A stretch of 64,000 nucleotides of DNA from Phlegmacium glaucopus (taxonomy: Eukaryota; Basidiomycota; Agaricomycetes; Agaricales; Cortinariaceae). The translations under genes and the position numbers were made by a program. The notes beneath the pieces were generated by a model that was not told where the DNA came from, made no database searches, and worked only from the letters and a program-made list of their open reading frames with translations. Within the stretch, counting starts at the first letter, position 1, and every line of letters begins with the position of its first letter. This document shows, in pieces, positions 12,041-22,739 of the stretch. The DNA is taken from the NCBI GenBank assembly GCA_015039465.1, contig MU130497.1, positions 105,296 through 169,295 of the forward strand, in the 5' to 3' direction.

Positions 12041-14125
12041 TGATATGATTGAATTTGCTTTTGTAAGGTAATCAAAGGATTACCGTTTTTAGGAATTTGT
12101 CTACAACAAATCCAGAAACCAATAACTTTAATGACCAACAAACTCTGTTTTTGTGCAAGTTGGGGTTTCCTTGAAAGTATAACCAGTATACTCTTGAATA
12201 AAACAACAATACACTTTTAAAGTCCAAATTTTCTAGACTATGATTCAAGTTTAAAGTCCAAATTTCTCTAGACTATGATTCTGATAACAAGTTTATAGTC
12301 CAATTTCTTAGACTATTATATAGTGCTTTTTGATAGAACAAAGGCAAGTCCCTATAGGATTTACTATCCTTTGTCTATATGATAACCAATTTTGGTAGTA
12401 CAAAGACAAGCCCCTTTAGGGTTTAATATTCTTTGACTATCCACAACAAATAATTTAAAGTCCCTGAGGCAGACTGTGAGACAGCTTTATAGTACAAGGT
12501 TTTATCCTCAGACTCTGACAAAGGATTTAATATCCTTGCTTCCAAGACAAGTCCCTAAAGGATTTAATATTCTTGGTTTACACAGAACAAAGGTAAGCCC
12601 CTTTAGGATTTAATACCCTTTGAACTGAGTGAAGCAAAGCAAGTCCACTTGTAATTCCAATTCTAACTTGTGCCAATTCAGAGCGCTGAAACTTGGGAAA
12701 GAAAGGAAGAGTGCAAATTCACTAATTTTACTGGTGCTTTCTAGCTACTCTCAGACTATAAAAAAGGATTTAATATTCCAACTCCAAAGACAAGTCCCTA
12801 TAGGATTTAATATTCTTTGTTTTAAACAGAACAAAGAAAAGTCCCTTTAGGATTTAATATTCTTTGAACTGAGTGAAGTAGGACAAGTCCACTTGTAAGT
12901 CCAATTCTAACTTGTGCCAATTCACTGTTAGCGCTGAAACTTGGGAAAGAAAGGAAGAGTGCAAATTCACTAATTTTACTGGTGCTTTCTAGCTACTTTT
13001 ATACATAAATGAGAAACAAAATTAGGTAAGAGTCTGTGATGTGATGTCTATGTTTTATGATTACTGATGCTATTTTATGATGTCATGTCTTGTTTTTGGA
13101 TGATAAATCCTTGTTTTATGATGTCAGGTCTTGTTTTATGATGTCATGTCTTGTTTCTAGATGACTGAGCATTGTTTTATGATGTCATGTCTTGTTTCTA
13201 GATGACTGAGCATTGTTTTATGATGTCATATGTTTCATAATGTCACAAAATGTCACAAAATGTTACAAAAATGTTACAAAATGTCACATGATGTCACAAT
13301 GATGTCACATGATTTCACATGCTATCACATGCTTCATTATTGTAGGACCTTTTATTGATATTTGACTTACTGATGTTATCCTTAGGACTTGTATAACAAT
13401 CCTTCATAGTTGTAGACTTTGATAGTTACTTTAGATTGCAAGTTGTTCATTTGACCATTATGGATTTTTGTATGGTTAGAGTCTGAACTTTTTGTAGTGT
13501 TATTTAACAGTATGATAAATAGATCAATCCAGATCATAGTTATCTGCTGCTTTAACATTTATTACTATGCAATTTCCAGTTTAATCAACAAGTGTAGTCA
13601 ACACTTTTGACCCTTACAGTATCAATTTGTAGAACTTTGATTTGTTTCGGCACAATCTTCGGAGACTGCCGATTGATCTCATCGTTGGTGATGCATACCA
13701 CAGACTGCTCACGAATAAGTCCGTGTAATGCGGCAGTATGTCGGCAGTCCCTAGCTATCAGCTGGCTGTCCCCATGTTATATGGTCAGGAAGGACGGCAC
13801 CTTCCCATGTAAGGCATAACCCCCCTTAATACCAAGTAGGTCTGTAGAGTTAAGCGCATCAGCGTGGAATCCTCGGCTTCTGATTTGGTAGTGACTACAG
13901 TCCTTTAGAGACCAGTAGGTGTACACCTTTTAGGATAATGGTTAAGTACGCTGATAGCTATCCTTATCACGTGCGAGATCAAAGTCCATGCTCTATGTTC
14001 ATCGGTTCGATTCCCTTAGACCGCAAATTAATTCATGGTTGGGTTATTGATCTTGTTGATTCAATTGAAGAATAATATTATGAAAAATTGAATAATCCAT
14101 AGGTATTCAACTTTCAGTCCTATCA
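12041..14125. mobile_element. Long non-coding LTR-like element (2,085 bp) inside the RT gene
   Basis: The ends are TGATA and TATCA, flanked by CCGC on both sides (12,037-12,040 and 14,126-14,129), and its removal restores the RT frame (TDHTA joined to SRLNDF). It has no significant ORF. The body is AT-rich with repeated phrases such as AAGTCCCTATAGGATTTAAT, two tandem copies of a ~243 bp unit (12,603-12,755 and 12,844-13,002), a TGATGTCATGTCTTG repeat array (13,080-13,230), and a GC-richer patch at 13,640-14,030. It shares TGCAAGTTGGG plus GAAAGTATAACC near its 5' side with the element at 15,192. Most likely a solo LTR or a non-autonomous LTR element. Confidence 0.75.
12603..13002. repeat. 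Two-copy tandem repeat, ~243 bp period
   Basis: The two units share the stretches GAACTGAGTGAAG, CCAATTCTAACTTGTGCC and GCTGAAACTTGGGAAAGAAA, with few differences. It lies inside the 12,041-14,125 element. Confidence 0.85.
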
Positions 14126-15191
14126 CCGCCTCCAGACTCAATGATTTTATTCCACGATCTGAAGCGAAGGTTCACTATGACAATATGCAAACCTTTGGTC
14201 AAGTAATTTTCAACGCCAAACAGTCCTTTCCTGATGAACCTCTTGTCACATGGAAGTCCGATGTAGCATTGGTGTTCCTGAACCTTCTGGCCCATCCAAT
14301 CTATCAACTCAGGCAAGTCATTGATGTTGAAGGTGTTTGGCACCTTGTTCACCACTTAGTCTTTGGAAACCGAGCGTCTCCTCGCTGTTGGTGTTCCATC
14401 TCAGCACTTATGTGTTGGATTGGAATCAAGAAATTCGGCATCAAGGATCTTCATGACTTTATGGATGATTTCTTCTCTTGGGCTCGAGTGTCTGATTTTG
14501 TCCTTTACAAGGGAGTTTTCACAGCCCCATCAGCAAGCTCAACTTCTTATGTTATGGGATGAGATTGGATGTCCATGGAAGGAAAAGAAACAAGAATTTG
14601 GTGCTGAATTGAAGATCATTGGCTTCTATGTCAATATCAATCACGGAACACTGACCCTTACCAACAATGTGATTGCTGACATTATCACAGCTGTTCGAGC
14701 CTTCCTCGCCACTCCGGGACGAAGGCCTTCCCTCTGGGACTGGCTCCGAGTAGGTGGATATTTGAATTGGGTGTTTCATGTCCTTTCCCTTGGTTGACCA
14801 GCTCTTTCTGAATTCTACTGTAAGATTGCTGGCAAGACCCTCATGAATGCCGGTATCTCTCTCAATGCAGATGTTGTACAAAACTTCGAGTGGCTAATCA
14901 ATATAATTCCAAAAGCGATTGGAGTCCACTTTGTGGATGCTACCCAATGGAATAATAATGAAGCAGATTTTGAGTTGTGGTTGGATGCTAGCCTGCATCT
15001 TGGTCTTTCCTTTGTTTACACCGGTTGTGGATTCATGTATGCAATGGCTCCATCGAATGCCAAGGAAAAGATAGATATCTTCTTCCTTGAACTCGTCGCC
15101 ATCCTCTCTGCCATCCATCACATAGCAATCTTCCCTTCACCCCTGCAAAAGGTCCTCTTATGGACTGATAGTCTTGATTCTGTCGCGGCGT

Positions 15192-17058
15192 TGATGTAAC
15201 TGCACAGAGGTTGTTGAGAAAAGGTGTATTTTCAAGATTATAAAAATCTCTACTCAAAACAATAACTCAATCAATACTTTATACAATCTTAATAATGCAA
15301 GTTGGGTTTTCTAGAAAGTATAACCTTTCCAAGATTTTGAAATTTACTTCAACTAATACACACAACAACAACAATAATTTGGATCAATTGAAGGATGATC
15401 AAACTTTTTAAGTGGTTTTGCAATTTATGGCTTGCACCAACAATCAGTCAAAGAATTCCCAAGACTTTACTGATTGATTTAAACTTGTGTACACAAAAGT
15501 CCAAGACTTTGTTACAACTTCAACACAATTGCATACACAAGAAGACCCCTTGCTTCTGTTATGACTTCAACACAATTGCATACACAAGAAGACTCAAATG
15601 TTACTCCGGTCCATCTCCCATCGGAGTTGTCTCTGGTAGTCCGTACTCCGTACAGTGCTTCCCCTCACATCCCGAGCTACTCCTCCTACGTTCAACCCTG
15701 AGACTTCTCCATGTCATTCCGGTCCCTCCGTCTATACTCAGCACCCATTACCACTTCTTTGCCACTACCACTATCTGTTTGTCATCACATTCCCACTATC
15801 AGTCAGCACACCAGCCATGGATTATTTACCTCAAGAATGCAGGACCTTTCGGGAGCAGAACGCAGCACATTATATTTATACTTTATATTTTGGTTGCAAT
15901 TCCTTTTATTATTTAAGTACTCAAACTTGTATGTGTTCCCTGAGTTTGAATATCAACATAGTTTCCTCCTCCTAGTCTTCCTCTAAGTTACTGCAATTTC
16001 TGGTTCCACTCTGTTCCGTTCTTACTCTGAAATTAGGACATGAAGGTTTAGGGTAGCACAGCACATACACTGAGGCTATAGTCCTTTCCCGTTCCATGGT
16101 TCCATTCCGGTCAAACTCCGTCCGATACTCCGGAATAGAGTTCTCAAACTTAACACAAACTTCTGTTATGACTTTGACACAACACAACTTTTATAATAAT
16201 TCAACAATTGTTACAACAAGTTCAACACTCTGAGAAACTGATTTATGTTTCAATACCCTGATCTCAAAGACAAGTGTTCTTGCTCAATGTCTAAGACAGT
16301 GAGCTGTACTAGGTTGCAAATGAGGGGGGAAAGAAAGAATCCAATTTTCTGACTATTTACAAACCCTGGGAGGTATTTTATACATTTGAGATATTTAAAA
16401 ATAGATAATGTCCAAAAATAGATATACTGATTCCTGGTACCTTTACTTTGGTTCTGGCACCATGTGCACTCATTGTTCCTGAAAATATAGGGGTTGTCTA
16501 TTTTTAGCCCCATGTTACTAATTTTAGGTAGTTTCCACCCCTCTTGATGGTAACTGTGCCTATTGTGCCTGGAAACAATCTTTATGATTGTTCAGCACTC
16601 CCCCTATCCTTAATCATCATGATTCCCACACAATCACATGGTTCCACTATCTTGGTTATTCTGCTTCCACTGTTGCTAGGGCACCAACCTTCCCCTGAAT
16701 ATTTATTAATAATATTCTGTTGCTCCACAATCACACCCCATGACATTGCTAACCCCAATATATGTTTATTTAACTTTTCCTGTGCCAAGTCTATAAGGAT
16801 ATTCATGGATTTATTGGTTTTAATCCAGACATGCAATTTGTAGTGTAACAAATGATAGTCTATTGACCACACTTATTAACTATATGCACTTAAGTCACAC
16901 AGTAATAGGTCTAATCAGCAGTTGTAGGGTAAACAACTCTGATTCCCTTGTCTATTATCAGTTGTATTAACCAGTTATTGGTGCATTAATTAATATGTAT
17001 GCTGAAATAATAGATAAAAATTGCAAAAACCATGCTTATGCAGATTTAAATCATATCA
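15192..17058. mobile_element. Long LTR-like element (1,867 bp) inside RNase H, itself interrupted
   Basis: The ends are TGATGTAAC and CATATCA (TGAT/ATCA inverted). The 4 bp flanks are GCGT and GCAT, a target duplication with one change; the uninterrupted gene is inferred to read ...GTCGCGGCGTATAGTTCC. It contains no gene. A second insertion lies at 15,599-16,155. Two other copies exist in the window: the 5' part on the minus strand at 17,640-18,474, and a mirrored copy at 62,771-64,000 that lacks the inner insertion. This is probably a solo LTR of a family with unusually long LTRs. Confidence 0.8.
15599..16155 (+). mobile_element. Solo LTR (557 bp) nested in the 1.87-kb element
   Basis: The termini are TGTTA and TAACA, with CAAA flanking on both sides (15,595-15,598 and 16,156-16,159). 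The mirrored copy of the host element reads straight through this site, confirming an insertion. Sister copies are at 23,851-24,423 (plus) and, truncated, at about 17,640-18,064 (minus). The short frames inside it are shared by all copies but show no recognisable domain. Confidence 0.88.
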
Positions 17059-17229
17059 GCATATAGTTCCCTCTGGGCAGCCGAATCTCTTCACAATTTG
17101 GTATTGTTAGCTCTTGCGGGAATCCTCCTTGAGACAGGAATTGACCTTCATATCTGCCATATTGTGGGTAAAGATAACACTCGTGTTGATCTCCTTTCGA
17201 GACTCATGGTCGATGAATTCTATCGTTGA

Positions 17230-17639
17230 TTCCCTTCTGAAAGCATCTTCCTCTTTTCTCCTCCTTAGGACCTACTGCCGATGCGATGGAGAGAGTGCAT
17301 TTAGCTGCTTTGGGCGAGCCATCACCCCAATTGGCTCATCCTTCACTGGAGCTCAAAGACCTTGACGCTTGAGTCCTGCACTTGCAAACGCATTCGCTGA
17401 TAGGATCCATATAGCCTCTAGGTTCGTAAACAGGTTATTTTTGCAATTTAACAACTTCGCAGTACACGCAGAAGCCTCGAGGGTACCGACTTCATGCGAA
17501 CTCTCACTCACGGAGTATCGCACAGACTTCGCACCTCGCATAACATGATATAGAACTCGCATAACCTTCACAACTATCCAAAGCATCCCCATTCCTCTGC
17601 TACACTTCAAACCTTCAACATATCCTCAATTCTCTCAGG
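17230..17639. other. Spacer between inverted arms
   Basis: The stretch starts with the 3' end of the decayed RNase H and continues with sequence of unknown origin holding several CTCGCA words (17,440-17,580). No gene seen. Confidence 0.5.
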
Positions 17640-19441
17640 AGTAAGAACGGAACAGAGTGGAACCAGAAATTGCACAGTACTTAGAGGAAGAACAAGAGGA
17701 GGAAACTAAGTTGATATTCAAACTCAGGGAAAACATACAAGTTTGAGTACTTAAATAATAAAAGGAATAGCAACCAAAATATAAAGTATAAATATAATGT
17801 GCTGCGTTCTGCTCCCGAAAGGTCCTGCATTCTTGAGGTAAATAATCCATGGCTGGTGTGCTGACTGATAGTGGGAATGTGATGACAAAGAAATAGTGGT
17901 AGTGGCAAAGAAGTGGTAATGGGTGCGGAGTATAGACGGAGGGACCGGAATGACACGGAGAAGTCTCAGGGTTGAACGTAGGAGGAGTAGCTCGGGATGT
18001 GAGGGGAAGCACTGTACGGAGTACGGACTACCAGAGACAACTCCGATGGGAGATGGACCGGAGTAACATTTGAGTCTTCTTGTGTATGCAATTGTATTGA
18101 AGTCATAACAGAAGCAAGGAGTCTTCTAGTGTATGCAAATGTGTTGAAATTGTAACAAAATCTTGGACTTTTGTGTACACAAGTTTAAATCAATCAGTAA
18201 AGTCTTAGGAATTCTTTGACTGATTGTTGGTGCAAGCCATAAATTGCAAAACTACTTAAAAGTTTGATCATCCTTAAATTGATCCAAATTATTGTTGTTG
18301 TTATTGTGTGTACTAGTTGAAGTCAAAGTCAAAATCTTGGAAAGGTTATACTTTCTAGAAAACCCAACTTCCATTATTAAGATTGTATAAAGTATTGATT
18401 GAGTTATTGTTTTGAGTAGAGATTTTTATAATCTTGAAAATACACCTTTTCTCAACAACCTCTGTGCAGTTACATCAACGCCGCGACAGAATCAAGACTA
18501 TTGCAGTCCCGCCTATGGTATACGCCGCGACAGAATCGAGACTATCAGTCCATAAGAGGACCTTTTGCAGGGGTGAAGGGAAGATCGCTATGTGATGGAT
18601 GGCAGAGAGGATGGCGACGAGTTCAAGGAAGAAGATATCTATCTTTTCCTTGGCATTCGATGGAGCCATTGCATACATGAATCCACGACCGGCGTAAACA
18701 AAGGAAAGACCAAGATGCAGGCTAGCATCCAACCACAACTCAAAATCTGCTTCATTATTATTCCATTGGGTAGCATCCACAAAGTGGACTCCAATCGCTT
18801 TTGGAATTATATTGATTAGCCACTCGAAGTTTTGTACAACATCTGCATTGAGAGAGATACCGGCATTCATGAGGGTCTTGCCAGCAATCTTACAGTAGAA
18901 TTCAGAAAGAGCTGGTCAACCAAGGGAAAGGACATGAAACACCCAATTCAAATATCCACCTACTCGGAGCCAGTCCCAGAGGGAAGGCCTTCGTCCCGGA
19001 GTGGCGAGGAAGGCTCGAACAGCTGTGATAATGTCAGCAATCACATTGTTGGTAAGGGTCAGTGTTCCTTGATTGATATTGACATAGAAGCCAATGATCT
19101 TCAATTCAGCACCAAATTCTTGTTTCTTTTCCTTCCATGGACATCCAATCTCATCCCATAACATAAGAAGTTGAGCTTGCTGACGGGGCCGTGAAAACTC
19201 CCTTGTAAAGGACAAAATCAGATGCTCGAGCCCAAGAGAAGAAATCATCCATAAAGTCATGAAGATCCTTGATGCCGAATTTCTTGATTCCAATCCAACA
19301 CATAAGTGCTGAGATGGAACACCAACAGCGAGGAGACGCTCGGTTTCCAAAGACTAAGTGGTGAACAAGGTGCCAAACACCTTCAACATCAATGACTTGC
19401 CTGAGTTGATAGATTGGATGGGCCAGAAGGTTCAGGAACAC
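17640..19441 (-). mobile_element. Inverted duplicate of the DIRS/LTR nest
   Basis: Reverse complement of about 14,270-16,028: DIRS RT/RNase H (19,441 down to 18,477), the 5' part of the 1.87 kb element, and part of the 557 bp LTR. Both arms carry the same premature stop after HVLSLG and the same frameshift, so the copy arose after the gene had decayed and after both insertions. This arm has an extra 40-odd bp at 18,480-18,540 in which a piece of the RNase H sequence (ATTCTGTCGCGGCG) is repeated around a short unrelated insert. The outer edge ends in a 34-nt poly(A) run. The spacer between the arms is about 1.6 kb. Confidence 0.88.

Positions 19442-19442
<1 letters not shown>

Positions 19443-19476
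<34 letters not shown>
19443..19476. repeat. Poly(A) run, 34 nt
   Basis: An uninterrupted run of A at the outer edge of the inverted duplicate, exactly where homology to the plus-strand arm stops. It could be a slippage product, a retro-insertion tail or an assembly weak point. Confidence 0.95.
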
Positions 19477-19478
<2 letters not shown>

Positions 19479-19599
19479 TAGAAAGTAAAAAAGAATAGGC
19501 CCCCAGTGGGGGTGCTGTCATTGCCGTCGTCGTTATCCATTAAAATAAATAGAAACCCCGTAAGAGGTTGTTGTTGTTGTAGCAAGGAATGAGGGGCGG

Positions 19600-20060
19600 T
19601 GGGTGGGTGTCGTACATTGTTGTATCCATGTGGGCGCCATTGGACGTGTGTGGGTGTAGCTGGACACGTGTGCGTGTCAGCGTACGCATGTGGGTGTGGG
19701 TGGGTGTCGTCGTACGCGTCCGTACGCGTCTGGGTGTCGTCGTATGCATCCGGGTGTCATCGTACGCGTCTGTGTTGTCGGGGTGACGTTGTACGCGTGT
19801 GGGTGTAACTGGACGTGTCAGGGCGTCATTAGACGCGTGTAGGTGTTGTCGGGGTGTCATTGTACGGGTCTGGGCGTCATTGGACGCGTGTGGGTGTCGT
19901 TGGGGTGTCGTTGTACGTGTCTGGGCGTCATTGGACGTGTGTGGGTGTTGTTGGGCTGTCGTTGTACGTGTGTGTGTGTAACTGGACGTGTCTGGGCGTC
20001 AGTGGACGCGTGTGGGTGTTGTCTTACGTGTCGTTTGTCGTTTGTTATCGTTGTTGTACA
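19600..20060. repeat. GT-rich minisatellite (TGGACGTGTGTGGGTGT type)
   Basis: Degenerate tandem units of about 40-50 bp combine GTCATTGGACGCGTGTGGG and TGTCGTTGTACGTGTCTGG. The valine/tryptophan/cysteine-rich frames here are artefacts of the repeat. Similar GTCGT words continue at 20,160-20,340. Confidence 0.85.
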
Positions 20061-20106
20061 TCGTACAAGCCTAATATAATCTGTTAGCAGAGGATTAGAA
20101 TAGAAT

Positions 20107-20420
20107 ATAAAAAAAAATACCCCCCCCCAGTGAAGGGGGGGGTGGTTACCGTTGTTATGTGGTAGTCGTCGGCCTCATCGTTGTGCTGCGGTCGTCGTCG
20201 TTCTGTTGTAGGTGTTGTATGTCGTCGTGGGTGTCGTACATTGTCGTTGTACGCGTTGTATGTCGTTGTAGGTGTCGTACGTTGTCGTTGTACGTGTTGT
20301 TTGTCGTAGTCGTTTGTTGTCATTGTCGTACATCGTACATGAACTATTATAAAGTGTTAGTAATGAAGTAAGATAAAATGAAATAAAAAAATACCCCCCC
20401 TGGTGAGGGGGGGTTACCGT
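20107..20420. repeat. Paired C-run/G-run hairpins
   Basis: Two similar modules occur: AAAAATACCCCCCCCC-AGTGAA-GGGGGGGG at 20,110-20,142 and AAAAAATACCCCCCC-TGGTGA-GGGGGGG at 20,387-20,412, each followed by GGTTACCGTT. A weaker one is at 19,499-19,512. Each can fold into a G:C stem. Between them lies GTCGT-rich sequence, so the whole is a tandem duplication with a period of about 280 bp. Confidence 0.75.
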
Positions 20421-20559
20421 TACAACGTGGCACGTCGTCGTCGTGCTGCCCTTGTCGTCGTTATGCTGCCGTCATTGTTCGTTGTTGTTATTCGTGCTGT
20501 TGTTGCGTATTGGGTATTAGTATATAATAAATGTTGATATAATTGACTTACCTTTTTAT

Positions 20560-20592
20560 GACCACAGACGATGCTGTGCATCGTCTGTGGTC
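20560..20592. repeat. Perfect 14-bp inverted repeat, 5-nt loop
   Basis: GACCACAGACGATG (20,560-20,573), loop CTGTG, then its exact reverse complement (20,579-20,592). A strong cruciform or hairpin candidate, seen directly. It may be the end structure of an unrecognised element. Confidence 0.95.
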
Positions 20593-20665
20593 GTCGTTGC
20601 TGGCCGTGTGACGTGAGAAACAGTTAAGAGAACAAACCTGAATCAACACAACTTGGGGCGTCACA

Positions 20666-20683
20666 TGTGATCACGTGATCACA
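20666..20683. repeat. 18-bp perfect palindrome TGTGATCACGTGATCACA
   Basis: Self-complementary over its full length and centred on CACGTG. It lies 75 bp from the 14-bp hairpin. It could be an E-box-like protein site or a transposon end structure; nothing decides between these. Confidence 0.9.
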
Positions 20684-20836
20684 CCCCTCGCACTGAACAA
20701 AATACAGAATTTTGACAGCAGCAAGGCATTGCAATCCTTACACATTGTTATATTTGGTTACTGATTCAATTCCTGCATCGTACAGATTATATAATTATTT
20801 TATTATTATTAGTATGGTCAGGGGATTAATTTCTTA

Positions 20837-21040
20837 AGCTCAATTCTGCTCGGATTCTGCTCAGAAATGGTCAGATTCTGCTCGGAAATTGGTCAGAATT
20901 AAATCTGATTAGATCTGATCAGATCTGGTCTTTCTGATCAGATCTGATCAGAATCTGGTCAGAAAAATTGGCTCTATTACTGCCATTTGGGCTGGAAAAA
21001 AATTCTGACCGGATCTGATCAGATCTGCTCAGATCTGGTG
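20837..21040. repeat. Degenerate GATCTGATCAGATCTGGTC repeat
   Basis: Irregular short repeats of CTCGGATTCTGCTCAGAAATGG and GATCTGATCAGA words, partly self-complementary. Related CTCGGA/CTCAGA words occur at 1,020-1,190. Confidence 0.7.
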
Positions 21041-21261
21041 GATCACAGCAAAGACCTCCACCTGTGCTATATTTCTTGCTGGTGCAGGAATTGGTATGTC
21101 ATGATGCATTGCAGCGAGACAGGAATGCTGACCAGATTTCTTTTCTCTGTTTTGAGTGTGCAACCGGAATGTATTCTGGGGAGTGACCCGGGAACCTCGA
21201 ATTTGGGTGGACCAAGCACAGCAATTCTGAGTGATCATGCAAAACCCACGCAGCAATTGGG

Positions 21262-21910
21262 CTGCATTTTGGCCAAACACCCAAGAAGCATTCTGGGTCG
21301 GCCAAAGATAAACAGGAGGTCACAAACCAATATCACCATGTCTCTCTTATTCTTACCATACTTGGAAGGAAGGTCACTTGGTGCAATGCTTGACAGCTGG
21401 TCGAAGTTAAAAAGGTTTGTCTGTTTGTCTGGATAGGATTACTAATGTGGGCCTTTTCAGTAACCATTTTTGTTGAATTTTGACCTTGAAGCCCTGGTAT
21501 ACTCGGTCCAGGAGCCCTCTGTCCTCCCATTTTGGCTCATCTGTCAATGGCATGCTTCCAAACACAGCCTTTGAAAATGGCAGGATCATTGAAGCATCCA
21601 GTCGATGGAAACAAGCCCTAATGGGCAGCCAGAGAGCTCCCGGACTGAGTGTACCAGGGCTCCAAGGTCGAAATTCTACAAAAACAGTCATTGAAAAGGC
21701 CTGCATTAGTTATCCTATACAGACAAACAGACAAACCTTTTTAACTCCAACTGGCCATTGAGCATTGCACCAAGCGACCTTCCCTCCAAGTATGGTAAGA
21801 ATAAGAGAGACATGGCAATATCGGTTTATAAGTTGCGCAGACCACTTTATCTTTCTTTGGTGGACACACAGAATGCTTCTTGGGTGTTCCAGTGACAGAC
21901 TGAAATGCAG
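21262..21910. mobile_element. Foldback element with ~310-bp imperfect arms
   Basis: The left arm (about 21,262-21,570) and right arm (about 21,575-21,910) are diverged reverse complements. For example, CACTTGGTGCAATGCT (left) pairs with AGCATTGCACCAAGCG (right), and TTTGTCTGTTTGTCTG with CAGACAAACAGACAAA. There is almost no central spacer and no conserved ORF. A foldback transposon or MITE-like inverted repeat is likely. Termini and target duplication were not resolved. Confidence 0.8.
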
Positions 21911-22739
21911 CCGGAATGACCAGATTATTTTCCGGATCACTAATGATTCTGTTCTAATTGGAATACTTTCCGGATGATTACCAATTTGGTTCTGACCAGA
22001 GTATTGTCAGGATAACTAATTATTCAGTTTTGACCTGATTGCCCAAATATCTTCAGGCAGGCTAAAGAGAGCATGAGCTCATTGGCAGCTATTTGCTTAG
22101 TATGTACTTCCAACACAATGAAGCAGTTAGGGATGAGGAGAGTAGTCAAGAAGCCAAAACCCTGAGGCCAGTATTTGAACCCCTCTGCTGTGGATTGATG
22201 ATTGATCAATTGATAATCAATCCACAGCCTAAGGTTTGTTTATTGATGGATGCTAATTCTGACCAGATTGGGTGATTAACAAATCACCGCAATATTTCTG
22301 GCTACCGATTCAATTCCAAGCTGAATGTTTTGAGGCTGGCAATATATTCCTTCTGACCCTATTGCCCAGGATATTGTCAGGCTTGACCTGGCAGGCTTCT
22401 CCCTAGCTAAAGATTTGTTCGGTTCTGACCAGGCTGGGGGCCCAGAGCATTTTTCCACTGGCTACCAACTCAGTTCTGACCCTGGCCTACAATGTTTTAA
22501 TATTTCCAACTACAGATTCAATTCTGACTGCCCACCTAACAATTAGGTTCCAATTGGTTCTGCCCTGATTTTCAGTTCCGGCTGGCTAACCAGTCGGTTG
22601 TGACCAGATAGGCCCATGAGTCAGTTCCGACCTGGTAGGCCCACATTACTTACTTCGGATCTGACCTGATTGCCCAGAATATTTCCCAGCTGGCTAACCA
22701 TTAGATTCTGACCTGGTAGACTTACAATATGTTGAATCC

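Larger units (their letters stand above)
11493..17230 (+). pseudogene. DIRS-like reverse transcriptase/RNase H, split by two insertions
   Basis: Three pieces make one polyprotein. Piece 1 (11,493-12,040) has the RT lead-in RWSAPLDSNVLPGMKISPIF and VVTDHTA. Piece 2 (14,126-15,191) has the RT core, SRLNDFIPRSEAKVHYDNM, a DDFF catalytic motif (near 14,468), KKQEFGAELKIIGF, and the start of RNase H (WTDSLDSVAA). Piece 3 (17,059-17,229) ends RNase H with HIVGKDNTRVDLLSRL. The missing stretches coincide exactly with insertions at 12,041-14,125 and 15,192-17,058. Piece 2 also has a 1-nt frameshift (near 14,515) and a TGA (near 14,797). No tyrosine recombinase domain follows, so the element is truncated as well as split. 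Family assignment is from recalled motifs of agaricomycete DIRS-type elements. Confidence 0.8.

Noticed and set aside
13905..14032. tRNA-like stretch with a GGTTCGATTCCC B-box and a possible A-box
   Set aside because: The bases around the B-box do not form a T-stem and no acceptor stem closes it. At most a degenerate or chance match inside the LTR-like element.
17059..17400. Tyrosine recombinase expected after the DIRS-like RNase H
   Set aside because: The frame stops shortly after DLLSRLMVDEFYR and the following DNA shows no recombinase motif; the element is truncated.
19589..20087. Cys/Trp/Val-rich frames of 60-80 codons
   Set aside because: Read-through of a GT-rich minisatellite in several frames at once, with no start or splice context.
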